From assembly GCA_036273855.1 (NCBI GenBank), contig DASUGU010000036.1, positions 26,755 to 90,754 on the forward strand: 64,000 nt of DNA, read 5' to 3'. The position numbers were made by a program, and so were the translations under genes. The stretch's first letter is position 1, and each line of letters starts with the position of its first letter. Below the pieces are notes generated by a model that saw only the letters and a list, made by a program, of their open reading frames with translations, had not been told where the DNA came from and searched no databases. Source of the DNA: DATEPR01 sp036273855. GTDB lineage: Bacteria; Actinomycetota; Actinomycetes; Mycobacteriales; Pseudonocardiaceae. Below, piece after piece: positions 33,587-42,423 of this stretch.

Positions 33587-35287
33587 TCAGGACACGTTGA
33601 GCGAGGTGTCGTCCACGACGAACGACGTCTGCTTCTCGAAGTCCTCGACGCCGGTGAACTTCAGGGTCACCGACTGACCGGCGAAACCGGCCAGGCTGAA
33701 CGTGTGCTGCGCGAACCCGGTCACCGCGTTCTCGTTGCTGAACGTGCCCAACGTGGACAGCACGGTGCCGGCCGAGTTGAGCACCTGCACCTTCAACGTG
33801 TCGAACGCGCTGGTCGCCGGCTCCGCCGTGTCGATGTGCAGCCAGAAGCCGAACGTCGCCGTGGTGCAGCCCGCCGGGATCGTCACCGTCTGGGACAGCG
33901 TGTCGGTGTGGGCCACGCCGTAACCGTCCAGCCAGGCCACGAACGAGCCGGTCCTGGCGGGTTCCTTGACACCGCTGAAGATCACGCTGGGCGACGTCGA
34001 CCACGGGCTGGCCGTGCCGGTCTCGAAACCGGGATTGCCCAGCAGCTGGGCCGACGCGCACCCGGCACCCGGGTTCGACACCGTCCAGGTGAACGTGGCC
34101 GTGCCCGCCGTGCCGCCGGTGTCGGTCGCGGTGACTGTCACCGTGCCGGACCCCGCCGTCGTGGGCGTGCCGGAGATGACGCCGGTGGTGGCGCTGATGC
34201 TCAGGCCGGCCGGCAGCCCGGTGGCCTGGTAGGTGAGCGTGCCGCCCGCCGAGTCCGACGCGCTGATCGGCAGGCGCACCGCCGTGCCCACGGTCGAGCT
34301 CTGGTTGCCCGGATTGGTGACGGTCACGCCGCTGGCCGCCGCGCTGCCCTGGGCCAGCCACTGGGTGGCGTTCAGGCCCAGTGCCGCGTTGTCCGCCGTC
34401 GGGTCGGACCAGCCGTTGAACAGGGTGTTGCCCGCCTGGCCGGTGCCGTCGTCGATGGTGGAACTGTCATCCCAGAACGCCACCCGGCCGGTGCCGAACG
34501 TGCTGGTCACGAAGGTCGCGTTGGTGTTGCCCGGGGTCGCCGTGCTCAGGTACGCCAGCCCGGCCACGTTCGGGTTGTCCGCCGGCTTGAGGGTGAACGT
34601 GGTGCCGTCGGCGATCAGGCTGTGGTGCACCACGCCGAACGGACCGTTGAGCACCGGGTTGGACGGCGAGCTGATGGCCACGGGGTGGTCACTGCTGACG
34701 TCCTTCAGGTCGACCGACAGCCCGAACGGGTCGGTCGAGTCGACGGTGTTGTTGGTCATCAGGTCGTTCGCGATGTCCACCGCGTCGGCGCCGTCGTTGT
34801 TGCGGTCCGAACCGGTGTGGTCGGTGATGAAGAACAGGCCGCCGCCGTTCTGCACGAACTTCATGACGGCGGTCTTCTCGGCCGCGGTGAGCAGCACGTT
34901 CGGTTCGGGCAGCACGAAGACGTCGAAGTTCGACAGGTCGAGCGCGTTCGCGGTGCCGAACGTGATGCTGTTGCCCGGCGGCAACGTGTCCAGCTGGTAC
35001 TGGCCGGTCTTCTGCAGCGCGACACCCCAGGACGAGAGCGCCCCGGTCCAGTCGGTGTCCTGCGTCGGCGCGGCGTCCTGCTGTGTCGGGTCCGGCATGC
35101 TGGTACTGATGATCCAGTCGGCGTTGCCGGCGGTCTCTGCTTTGGTGTCGTCGAAGAGGACACGGTGCACGCCGGTCGCGTGGGGTGTGACCGTGGGCGC
35201 AGGCGCCGCACCGGCCGGCAGCACGCCGACGGTGCCGCCCAACACCAGCGCGCCGCACGCGACGAACGCGGCTGTCCTGAAACGCAT
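33587..35287 (-). CDS. Secreted multidomain protein (GATase-like, Ig-like, C-terminal beta-sandwich)
   Basis: A 566-residue protein with a Sec signal peptide (MRFRTAAFVACGALVLGGTVGV...AGAAPA). Residues ~40-310 resemble a class-I-glutaminase-like fold (VHRVLFDDTKAE, FVQNGGGLFFITDHTG, WDDSSTIDDGTG) without an obvious Cys nucleophile. About 315-395 is a He_PIG/cadherin-like domain (GLPAGLSISATTGVISGTPT). From ~400 is a jelly-roll domain starting LLGNPGFETGTASPWS, similar to carbohydrate-binding or processing-associated modules. Start by GGGAGGG near the ATG. Position between the ChoD-like oxidase and a lipoprotein oxidase suggests an extracellular polymer-processing role; this is inference. Confidence 0.82.
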   Translation of the reverse strand: MRFRTAAFVACGALVLGGTVGVLPAGAAPAPTVTPHATGVHRVLFDDTKAETAGNADWIISTSMPDPTQQDAAPTQDTDWTGALSSWGVALQKTGQYQLDTLPPGNSITFGTANALDLSNFDVFVLPEPNVLLTAAEKTAVMKFVQNGGGLFFITDHTGSDRNNDGADAVDIANDLMTNNTVDSTDPFGLSVDLKDVSSDHPVAISSPSNPVLNGPFGVVHHSLIADGTTFTLKPADNPNVAGLAYLSTATPGNTNATFVTSTFGTGRVAFWDDSSTIDDGTGQAGNTLFNGWSDPTADNAALGLNATQWLAQGSAAASGVTVTNPGNQSSTVGTAVRLPISASDSAGGTLTYQATGLPAGLSISATTGVISGTPTTAGSGTVTVTATDTGGTAGTATFTWTVSNPGAGCASAQLLGNPGFETGTASPWSTSPSVIFSGVKEPARTGSFVAWLDGYGVAHTDTLSQTVTIPAGCTTATFGFWLHIDTAEPATSAFDTLKVQVLNSAGTVLSTLGTFSNENAVTGFAQHTFSLAGFAGQSVTLKFTGVEDFEKQTSFVVDDTSLNVS

Positions 35288-35390
35288 CTGTCCCTCCCGG
35301 TGTCTGATCAAGACGATGTCCAGACTGACCGGGAATCACGAGCCCGCCAAGCGTAAAAAGGCGGAACAATCCGTTAACAATTGACCCGAA

Positions 35391-37085
35391 TTAACCGTTG
35401 CCAGTTTTCGCGATGATCGGCAGGCGTAACGCGGCCGGTGCACTTGACGGGACCGCTGGCCGTTGCGGCGCAACCGGAGTAACTCGCTGGTACCGGGCGC
35501 TCTGGGCCGGCCGGGGATCGGGCTCGCCCTTGTTCGGCCACAGGGCGAAAGCACGTTCCGCCTGTGCGGCAATGGTCAACGCCGGATTCACTCCGAGGTT
35601 CGCCGAAATGGCGGAGCCGTCGACCACGGAAATGCCGGGATAATTGTGGACCCGGTGATACGGGTCGATCACGCCGTGCTCGGCGTCCAACCCGATCGGG
35701 CAGCCGCCGATGAAATGAGCGGTCAGCGGGACGTTCGCCAGTTCGCCCCACGTACCGCCCGCGACGCCACCGATGTGCGCCGCGGTCCGCTGGTTCGCCT
35801 CGTGGCCGGCCGGGATGAACGCCGGGTTCGGCTCGCCGTGGCCCTGCCGGGACGTGTAGCGCCTGCGGCCGAACAGCCCGGGCCTGGTGTACGTGGTGAT
35901 CGAGTTGTCCAGGCTCTGCATCACCAGCAGGATCACGGTCCGCTCGCTCCACCGGTACGTGGACAGCAGGCCCGCGGTGAGCAGCGGATGGGTCGCCATG
36001 AACCGCAGCGCCTGCCGCCACCTCGGCACCGGCGACGAGCCGTCCGTGGCGACGGTCTGCAGCAGGCCCATCGCGTTGCTGCCCTTGCCGTAGCGGACCG
36101 GTTCGATGTGCGTGGTGTCGTCCGGGTGGATCGACGAGGTGATCGCCACACCCCGGCTGAAGTCGCGGTCCGGGTCGACCCTGGTCCGGCCGGCGCCGAT
36201 GATCGCCTCCGAGTTGGTCCGGGTCAGTTCGCCCAGCCGGGGTGACAGCGCGGGCAGCGTCCCGGTGTCCCGCATGGCGTGCAGCAGGTGCTGGGTGCCC
36301 CAGGTACCGGCTGCCAGCACCACGTGCTCGGCCGTGATCGTGCCGCGCTGGTGCTTGCCGGTGCGCCGCAGGCCGACGTCGAACGTGCCGCCCTCGCGCT
36401 GCCGCACCGAGGTGACCGTGGTCAGCGGCAACACCTTCGCGCCCGCCCGCTCGGCCAGGTACAGGTAGTTCTTCACCAGCGTGTTCTTCGCGCCGACCCG
36501 GCAGCCGGTCATGCACGAGCCGCATTCGGTGCAGCCGGTGCGTTCCGGCCCGGCACCGCCGAAGAACGGGTCCGGTGTCCGCCGTCCCGGCTCGCCGAAG
36601 AACACGCCCACCGGTGTCGGGTGGTAGGTGTCCTCGATGCCCATGTCGCTGGCGACGTCGCGCATCACCTCGTCGGCCGGCGTGGTCGACGGGTTGGTGA
36701 CCACGCCGAGCATCGTGCTCGCCTGGTCGTAGTAGGGCGCGAGTTCCGCCGCCCAGTCGGTGATGTGCGCCCACTGGCGGTCGGCGTAGAACCGCTTGAG
36801 CGGCCGGTACAGCGTGTTGGCGTAGTTCAACGAACCGCCGCCGACCCCGGCACCGGCCAGCACCACCACGTTGTTCAGCAGGTGGATGCGCTGGATGCCG
36901 AAGCATCCGACCGTCGGCGCCCACAGGTAGCGGCGCAGGTCCCAGGACGTGCGGGCGAACTCGTCGTCGGCGAACCGGCGGCCTGCTTCGACGACCGCGA
37001 CGCGGTACCCCTTCTCGGTCAGCCGGAGCGCGGCGACACTGCCGCCGAACCCGGAGCCGACCACCACCACGTCGTAGTCAGTCAT
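35391..37085 (-). CDS. GMC-family oxidoreductase, ChoD-like
   Basis: A 564-residue FAD enzyme related to M. tuberculosis ChoD (Rv3409c), annotated as a putative cholesterol oxidase. The FAD Rossmann motif is VVGSGFGGSVAALRL, the GMC signature NNVVVLAGAGVGGGSLNYAN, the C-terminal GMC segment FIGGCPIGLD... GSAISANLGVNPALTI. A cluster C185-x2-C188-x2-C191-x3-C195 (GCTECGSCMTGCRVGAKNT) resembles an Fe-S ligand set and is conserved in this subfamily. It follows guaB3 by 45 bp, as in mycobacteria, and is probably in the guaB-guaB3 operon. Its real substrate is unproven. Confidence 0.9.
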   Translation of the reverse strand: MTDYDVVVVGSGFGGSVAALRLTEKGYRVAVVEAGRRFADDEFARTSWDLRRYLWAPTVGCFGIQRIHLLNNVVVLAGAGVGGGSLNYANTLYRPLKRFYADRQWAHITDWAAELAPYYDQASTMLGVVTNPSTTPADEVMRDVASDMGIEDTYHPTPVGVFFGEPGRRTPDPFFGGAGPERTGCTECGSCMTGCRVGAKNTLVKNYLYLAERAGAKVLPLTTVTSVRQREGGTFDVGLRRTGKHQRGTITAEHVVLAAGTWGTQHLLHAMRDTGTLPALSPRLGELTRTNSEAIIGAGRTRVDPDRDFSRGVAITSSIHPDDTTHIEPVRYGKGSNAMGLLQTVATDGSSPVPRWRQALRFMATHPLLTAGLLSTYRWSERTVILLVMQSLDNSITTYTRPGLFGRRRYTSRQGHGEPNPAFIPAGHEANQRTAAHIGGVAGGTWGELANVPLTAHFIGGCPIGLDAEHGVIDPYHRVHNYPGISVVDGSAISANLGVNPALTIAAQAERAFALWPNKGEPDPRPAQSARYQRVTPVAPQRPAVPSSAPAALRLPIIAKTGNG

Positions 37086-37130
37086 GCGACAACGGTAGTG
37101 CCGAGGCCATGTTTCTGACCAGTAGTAAGT

Positions 37131-38267
37131 TCACGCCCGGACGGTCAGGCCGACCTTCTGGAACTCCTTGAGATCCGAGTAGCCGGTCTTGGCCATCGCC
37201 CGGCGCAGCGCGCCGAACAGGTTCACCCGGCCGGCCGCGTCGCTGGACGGCCCGAACAGCAGCGTCCGCAGATCCACCCGCTGGTCGACCGGGCAACCCC
37301 GGACGATGCTGCGCGGCAGCGACGGATGCGCGGCCGCGGCCGTCCAGTACATGCCCCGGCCCGGGCTGTCCACGGCCTGGGACAACGGTTCGCCGAGCAT
37401 CACCGCGTCCGCACCGCAGGCGATCGACTTGGCCAGGTCACCACTGAACCGCGCGCCGCCGTCGGCGATCACGTGCACGTACCGGCCGCCGGTCTCGTCC
37501 AGGTAGTCCCGCCGAGCGGCCGCCGCGTCCACGATGGCGGTGGCCATCGGCACGCCGATGCCCAGTACGGAGTTCGTCGCCGTCACGCCCTCGCTGTGGC
37601 CGTGCCCGACCAGCACGCCCGCCGCTCCGGTCCGCATCAGGTGCATGGCCGTGCGGTAGTCGGCGACCCCGCCGGCGATCACCGGCACGTCCAGCTCGGC
37701 GATGAACCGCTTGAGGTTCAACGGTTCCTCGTCGTCGGTGGTCACGTGCTCGGCGGACACGATGGTGCCCTGCACGACCAGGATCTCCACGCCCGCGGCG
37801 AGCAGGTCGGGGGTGAGCTCACCGGCCCACTGCGGGCTGACCCGCACCGCCACCGTCACACCGGACTCGCGGATCCGCTTGATCGACTCGGCCAGCAGGT
37901 CCGGCTGGATCGGCGCCGCGTGCAGCTCCTGCAACACCCGCACGGCGGCCGACGGATCACTCCCGTCGGCGGCCGCGGCCAACCGGTCCAGCGCCTCGTC
38001 GACGTTGGGGTGCCGCGCCCACAGGCCCTCCGCGTTGAGCACCGCCAACCCGCCGAGCTCCCCGATCGCCACCGCGGACGCGGGCGACACCAGGGCGTCG
38101 GTGGGGTGGGTGATCAGCGGGATGTCGAACCGGTAGGCGTCGATCTGCCACGCCGTGGACACCACCTGGGACGAGCGGGTCCGCCGGGACGGCACGATCT
38201 CGATGTCGTGCAGCTCGTACGCCGGCCGTGCGGTACGACCCATCCCGATCTCGACGAGGTCGCGCAC
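37131..38267 (-). CDS. guaB3: GuaB3 family IMPDH-related protein
   Basis: A 378-residue TIM-barrel protein of the GuaB3 group, a paralogue of IMP dehydrogenase that lacks CBS domains; members have been reported with GMP-reductase activity, so the role is likely purine salvage or balance. Motifs: VEIGMGRTARPAYEL at the start, IPLITHPTDALVSP, TGAAGVLVGHGHSEGVT, GARFSGDLAKSIACGADAVMLG. The GTG start is preceded by GGAAGGGG; the family N-terminus begins here. 28 bp after guaB on the same strand. Confidence 0.93.
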   Translation of the reverse strand: MRDLVEIGMGRTARPAYELHDIEIVPSRRTRSSQVVSTAWQIDAYRFDIPLITHPTDALVSPASAVAIGELGGLAVLNAEGLWARHPNVDEALDRLAAAADGSDPSAAVRVLQELHAAPIQPDLLAESIKRIRESGVTVAVRVSPQWAGELTPDLLAAGVEILVVQGTIVSAEHVTTDDEEPLNLKRFIAELDVPVIAGGVADYRTAMHLMRTGAAGVLVGHGHSEGVTATNSVLGIGVPMATAIVDAAAARRDYLDETGGRYVHVIADGGARFSGDLAKSIACGADAVMLGEPLSQAVDSPGRGMYWTAAAAHPSLPRSIVRGCPVDQRVDLRTLLFGPSSDAAGRVNLFGALRRAMAKTGYSDLKEFQKVGLTVRA

Positions 38268-38295
38268 GGCGCCCCTTCCTGGTGTGCCCACGTGG

Positions 38296-39843
38296 TCAGC
38301 GGGTGGTGTAGTTGGGCGCTTCGACGGTCATCGTGATGTCGTGCGGGTGGCTCTCCTTCAGGCCCGCCGCGGTGATCCGCACCAGCGACGCCTCCTGGAG
38401 ATCCGCGATCGTCCGGGCGCCCGCGAAACCCATGCCCGCGCGCAGCCCGCCCACCAACTGGTGGACCACCTGGGACAGCGGACCGCGGAACGCCACCCGG
38501 CCCTCGATGCCCTGCGGCACCAGCTCGTCCTCGGACAGCACGTCGTCCTGGCCGTAGCGGTCCTTCGAGTACGACCGGGTGCCCTCGCCGCGCGACCGCA
38601 TGGCACCCAGCGAACCCATGCCCCGGTAGGTCTTGAACTGCTTGCCGTTGACCAGGATCAGCTCACCGGGCGACTCGGCGGTGCCGGACAGCAGGCTGCC
38701 CAGCATGACCGAGCTGGCCCCGGCCGCGATGGCCTTGGCGATGTCACCGGAGTACTGGATGCCGCCGTCGCCGATCACCGGCACGCGGTGCGGCCGGCAC
38801 GCCTGGTCGGCCTCGTAGATCGCGCTGATCTGCGGCACGCCCACCCCGGCCACGACCCGGGTGGTGCAGATCGAGCCCGGCCCGACGCCCACCTTCACCG
38901 CGTCCACACCGGCCTCGACCAGTGCCTGGGCGCCGGCCCTGGTGGCCACGTTGCCGCCGATCACGTCCACGGTCTCGCCCAGCTCCCGCTTGAGCCGGGA
39001 CACCATGTCCACGACGTTGCGCGAGTGGCCGTGCGCGGTGTCCACCACGAGCACGTCCACGCCCGCGTCCACCAGGCTCATCGCCCGCTGGAACGCGTCC
39101 CCGCCGACGCCGACGGCGGCGCCGCACAGCAGCCTGCCGTCCGGATCCTTGGTGGCGTTCGGGTACTGCTCGGTCTTGACGAAGTCCTTCACGGTGATCA
39201 GGCCGCGCAGCTTGCCGGCACCGTCCACCAGCGGCAGCTTCTCCACCTTGTGCCGGCGCAGCAGGCCCAGCGCGGCCTCTGCGGTCACCCCCACCTGCGC
39301 GGTCACCAGCGGCGCGGTGGTCATCACCTCGCGCACCGGCCGGGTGTGGTCCATCTCGAACCGCATGTCCCGGTTGGTGATGATGCCCACCAGGGTGCCG
39401 TCCGCGTCGGTGACCGGGACGCCGGAGATGCGGAACCGGGCGCACAGCCCGTCCACCTCGGCCAGCGTGTCGTCCGGGGAGCACGTCACGGGATCGGTGA
39501 CCATGCCGGCCTCGGACCGCTTCACGGTCTCGGCCTGGCGGGTCTGCTCGTCGATGGACAGGTTGCGCTGCAGGATGCCGATGCCGCCCTGCCGGGCCAT
39601 GGCGATCGCCATCCGCGACTCGGTCACGGTGTCCATCGCGGCCGAGACCAGCGGCACTCGCAGCATGACGTTGCGCGACAGTCTGGTGCTCGTGTCGGCC
39701 TGGCTCGGGATGATGTCGGATTCGGCTGGTAGCAGCAGGACGTCGTCGAAGGTGAGGCCGAGCATGGCGAACTTGGTGGGCACCTGGGCGCCGGCGAACT
39801 CGGTCGCGGCGCCGGTTGCCGGGTCGAGCACCGTTCCAGTCAT
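38296..39843 (-). CDS. guaB: Inosine-5'-monophosphate dehydrogenase
   Basis: Oxidises IMP to XMP with NAD. The 515-residue protein contains the barrel with tandem CBS domains (about 105-215: VKRSEAGMVTDPVTCSPDDTLAEV and VREVMTTAPLVTA), the active-site Cys loop GVGPGSICTTRVVAGVG, phosphate-binding SVMLGSLLSGTAESPG and the flap AMRSRGEGTRSYSKDRYGQ. The ATG at 39843 gives the family start (MTGTVLDPA...); the frame stays open upstream but without similarity. First gene of guaB-guaB3-choD; divergent from DUF5319. Confidence 0.97.
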   Translation of the reverse strand: MTGTVLDPATGAATEFAGAQVPTKFAMLGLTFDDVLLLPAESDIIPSQADTSTRLSRNVMLRVPLVSAAMDTVTESRMAIAMARQGGIGILQRNLSIDEQTRQAETVKRSEAGMVTDPVTCSPDDTLAEVDGLCARFRISGVPVTDADGTLVGIITNRDMRFEMDHTRPVREVMTTAPLVTAQVGVTAEAALGLLRRHKVEKLPLVDGAGKLRGLITVKDFVKTEQYPNATKDPDGRLLCGAAVGVGGDAFQRAMSLVDAGVDVLVVDTAHGHSRNVVDMVSRLKRELGETVDVIGGNVATRAGAQALVEAGVDAVKVGVGPGSICTTRVVAGVGVPQISAIYEADQACRPHRVPVIGDGGIQYSGDIAKAIAAGASSVMLGSLLSGTAESPGELILVNGKQFKTYRGMGSLGAMRSRGEGTRSYSKDRYGQDDVLSEDELVPQGIEGRVAFRGPLSQVVHQLVGGLRAGMGFAGARTIADLQEASLVRITAAGLKESHPHDITMTVEAPNYTTR

Positions 39844-39978
39844 GGTGTGACGGCAAGCCTTCCTGGCCGGGGAGAGGGGCACCGGTGCGGTCGGGCATCG
39901 GCGCAGGCAGCGTGGGTGATACGGGTCCGTACCCACTCCCTGCCCATGGTATCGAGTGTCAGACGGACCGTGGCCGGG

Positions 39979-39984
39979 TACCGT
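39979..39984 (+). promoter_or_regulatory. -10 element of leaderless DUF5319 transcript
   Basis: TACCGT eight bases before the GTG start, without any Shine-Dalgarno, fits a leaderless transcript. Confidence 0.45.
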
Positions 39985-39992
39985 GCCGGTTC

Positions 39993-40382
39993 GTGCCCCA
40001 TGAAGCGCTGCCGCCCGACCCGTTCGCGAACGACCCGGACGACCCGACCCGGGAACTGCAGGCCGGCGACGATGACGACCAAGAACAACCGATCACGGAC
40101 GCGGAGCGCGACGAACTGGTCGAGGACCTGGCCGATCTGGCCGTCTACCAGGCGCTGCTCGCGCCGCGCGGGGTGCGCGGCATCGTGGTCGACTGCGCGG
40201 ACTGCGAGGAACCGCACTATCACGACTGGGCCCTGCTGCGGGCCAGCCTGGAGCAGTTGCTCAACGACGGCCGGATGCGCCCGCACGAGCCGGCGTTCGA
40301 CCCGAACCCGCGCGATTACGTGACCTGGGAGTACTGCCGCGGTTTCGCTGACGGCGTAACGGCGACCGAAAGCGCCCGCTGA
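39993..40382 (+). CDS. DUF5319 family protein (Rv3412-like)
   Basis: A 129-residue cytoplasmic protein conserved between guaB and the sigD operon in actinobacteria (Rv3412 in M. tuberculosis). Acidic N-terminus (DPFANDPDDPTRELQAGDDDDQE), then a helical part and a CxxC-type segment VDCADCEEPHYHDW that could bind metal, ending YCRGFADGV. Function unknown. The GTG is chosen because TACCGT stands eight bases upstream and no ribosome site exists (leaderless). Its stop codon lies within the arm of a bidirectional terminator. Confidence 0.88.
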   Translation: MPHEALPPDPFANDPDDPTRELQAGDDDDQEQPITDAERDELVEDLADLAVYQALLAPRGVRGIVVDCADCEEPHYHDWALLRASLEQLLNDGRMRPHEPAFDPNPRDYVTWEYCRGFADGVTATESAR

Positions 40383-40402
40383 CCTGGTCGGTCAGCGGGC
40401 GC
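40372..40402. terminator. Bidirectional terminator between DUF5319 and rsdA
   Basis: Perfect 13-bp stem GCGCCCGCTGACC / GGTCAGCGGGCGC with loop TGGTC. The 5' arm includes the last codons and TGA stop of DUF5319; the 3' arm lies 16 bp beyond the rsdA stop, so it can serve both converging genes. Confidence 0.85.
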
Positions 40403-40417
40403 CGTGCTGGTCGGGAC

Positions 40418-41599
40418 CTAATTGGCTGCCGACGTCGCTCCGGCATCGGTGCTGCTGGCGTCCGGCGTCGCCGGGTTGAGCACCGGCTGGTCCTGCGGTG
40501 CGTTGCCGGCCGGCGGCTGGTTCGGCTGCTGCGGGGCGTCGCCCGCAGTGCCGGTGCTGCCGGTGTCCGGCGGCGGGGTGTCCTCGGTGGTCGTGGGCGG
40601 CGGTTCGTCGGTGGTGGTCGGCGGCGGGTTGTCCGTCGTGGTGTCCGGCGACTGCGGGGACGACGGAGCCGTCGCCGAGTCGACCGACGAACTCGGCGGC
40701 GCGGCCGTGGTCGGCGCGCCCGGGTTGCCCTGCTGGGGTGTCGACGGCTGCGTGGTCAGCGTCGTGCTGTCCAGCTGGATGAGCAGATTCTGTTGCTGTG
40801 CTTGGAGATTCGCCTTGCCGTCCGCAGTGTCCACGGACGGCAGCGATGCCCCGGCCTGCACCAGCGCGGAGCGCGCCTCGTCGAAGTGGCCCTGCTGCAA
40901 CGCCTGGCTGGCGTAGTGCAGGTCGTTGCGGACCAGCGCCGCGGCCTCGACGGACTTGGCGTGGTCGGTGTAGAGCACCTGCGAGATTCCCCACAGTGCG
41001 TCCCCGGGCACCGCGTTGCGCGCGGCCAGGCCCATGCCGGTGACCATGATCACCAGCGCGGCGGCCGCCGTCGCGAGCGGTACCAGGTAGCGCGGCCTGC
41101 GGCGGCGCAGCTTCGCGCCGACGGCGATGGTGGCCATCGCGGTGTCGGCGTCGACGAGCTCGCCGATCGGCTCGGCGTCCACGTCCAGCCGCCAGGACAG
41201 CAGTAGGGACTTCAACTCCGGGTCCTGGTCCGGCCCGGTCATCGAGTTGTCGAACGAGACCAGTGCCGACAGGAGTGCGTCGTCGGAGTGCACGGCGGAC
41301 AGGTCGACGGGACCGTCCTGTTCCGTGCCGTCCGACCAACCGGTCGGGGTGGGCAACACGCCGAACCGCCGGGTGTCCGCACCGGCGTTGGTTCGATCGG
41401 TACTGTCAGGACTGTCACTATCGCCGGCACGGTCGTACCCGGCACCGCCGTCCTCGCCCCGCACGGCGGGGAACACGGTTGTCGCGTCGTCGGGCGCCCC
41501 CATCGCACCCGTCGACGGCACCAGCGGTTCGTCCGGGGTTCGTGCCGGCTGGTCTCTCCACTCGAGCCCGCCAACCCCGTGCTCTCGCTGGTCTGCCAC
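40418..41599 (-). CDS. rsdA: Anti-sigma-D factor
   Basis: A 393-residue single-pass anti-sigma factor encoded directly after sigD (stop TGA immediately followed by GTG). The cytoplasmic part holds a sigma-binding helix DLSAVHSDDALLSAL at ~99-113 as in mycobacterial RsdA; a helix at ~171-194 (YLVPLATAAAALVIMVTG) crosses the membrane. The outer region has a short helical hairpin part (ALWGISQVLYTDHAKSVEAA) and a long Thr/Pro tail. In mycobacteria RsdA is released by Clp proteolysis after site-1/2 cleavage. Assignment rests on position and the conserved helix. Confidence 0.9.
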   Translation of the reverse strand: MADQREHGVGGLEWRDQPARTPDEPLVPSTGAMGAPDDATTVFPAVRGEDGGAGYDRAGDSDSPDSTDRTNAGADTRRFGVLPTPTGWSDGTEQDGPVDLSAVHSDDALLSALVSFDNSMTGPDQDPELKSLLLSWRLDVDAEPIGELVDADTAMATIAVGAKLRRRRPRYLVPLATAAAALVIMVTGMGLAARNAVPGDALWGISQVLYTDHAKSVEAAALVRNDLHYASQALQQGHFDEARSALVQAGASLPSVDTADGKANLQAQQQNLLIQLDSTTLTTQPSTPQQGNPGAPTTAAPPSSSVDSATAPSSPQSPDTTTDNPPPTTTDEPPPTTTEDTPPPDTGSTGTAGDAPQQPNQPPAGNAPQDQPVLNPATPDASSTDAGATSAAN

Positions 41600-42148
41600 T
41601 CAGACCACCTCCTCTGCCGCGAGCGCCCTTCGCAGCATCGCCAGCGCGTGGTGCTGGATGACCCGCACCGCACTCGGCGTGGAACCAACAGCGTCGGCGG
41701 TGTCGTCCGCCGACAGTCCGACCACCAGTCGCAGCACCAGGATCTCCCGGTACCGGGCCGGCAAAACCCGTAGCAGCGAAGCCATCCGGGCCGGCAACCC
41801 GTTCCGGGTCGCCTGCTGCTCGGGCTGGGTATCCATGTCCGGTCGATCGGGGACCGCGGCCACCCGGTCGCGCGCCGCAACCTTCTGCGCCGCGATTCCG
41901 TACACGAATGCCACGAACGGCCGCTCCTGGCGTCGATAACCAGGCAGCGCCGTCAGCACCGCGAGACACACCTCCTGCGCCACGTCGTCCGCCGAGGCGA
42001 ACGACCCTTCCTGCCTGCCCAGACGGGCGCGGCAGTACCGCACGGCCAACGGCCGGACCCACGCGAGCAGACGCTCCACCGACGATCGGTCGCCGCCGAC
42101 CGCGGCGCCCACCACCGCGGCGCCCAGTCCGTCCCCCAAGTTGGTCAT
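41600..42148 (-). CDS. sigD: ECF sigma factor SigD
   Basis: A 182-residue ECF sigma factor with sigma2 (RYCRARLGRQEGSFASADDVAQEVCLAVL, region 2.4 PFVAFVYGIAAQKVA) and sigma4 (LPARYREILVLRLVVGLSADDTADAVGSTPSAVRV). Adjacent to its anti-sigma gene rsdA, and near guaB/DUF5319 as Rv3414c is. ATG at 42148 used; a TTG nine bases upstream (TTGCCTGCG) is the alternative. A GGTGAC/GTCACC palindrome lies upstream in the promoter region. Confidence 0.93.
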   Translation of the reverse strand: MTNLGDGLGAAVVGAAVGGDRSSVERLLAWVRPLAVRYCRARLGRQEGSFASADDVAQEVCLAVLTALPGYRRQERPFVAFVYGIAAQKVAARDRVAAVPDRPDMDTQPEQQATRNGLPARMASLLRVLPARYREILVLRLVVGLSADDTADAVGSTPSAVRVIQHHALAMLRRALAAEEVV

Positions 42149-42200
42149 CGCAGGCAACAGTCCTGGTGTTACGTCTCAGCGGTCACTACAGACCGAATCA

Positions 42201-42217
42201 GGTGACACAGCGTCACC
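42201..42217. promoter_or_regulatory. Palindrome upstream of sigD
   Basis: GGTGAC-ACAGC-GTCACC, a 6-bp inverted repeat about 55 bp upstream of the sigD ATG; position suits an operator. No regulator can be assigned. Confidence 0.35.
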
Positions 42218-42328
42218 CACACCGACCCCATCACCGTACTCGCTGAGGTCATCTTTCGTCGATCCCGACTTGATCATGGCTGGTGAGCAGGGTGAGAGGT
42301 CCGTCCACAGGTGACCCGGACAGACGAA

Positions 42329-42359
42329 TCCGGTCCGATGGCAACCACCGGACCGGATG
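42329..42359 (-). terminator. Hairpin downstream of bldM-like gene
   Basis: 9-bp stem ATCCGGTCC / GGACCGGAT with a 13-base loop, 65 bp after the stop of the bldM-like gene and upstream of sigD. Confidence 0.5.
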
Positions 42360-42423
42360 CGCTGTGTCACCGATCTCCGTGCGCTTCCGTGCGCGCAGCA
42401 CGGCCGTTCGGCCTAATCCCCTA

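Noticed and set aside
42191..42220. CRP box upstream of sigD (GGTGACACAGCGTCACC)
   Set aside because: The spacing is five and the outer bases do not match TGTGAN6TCACA; kept only as an unassigned palindrome.
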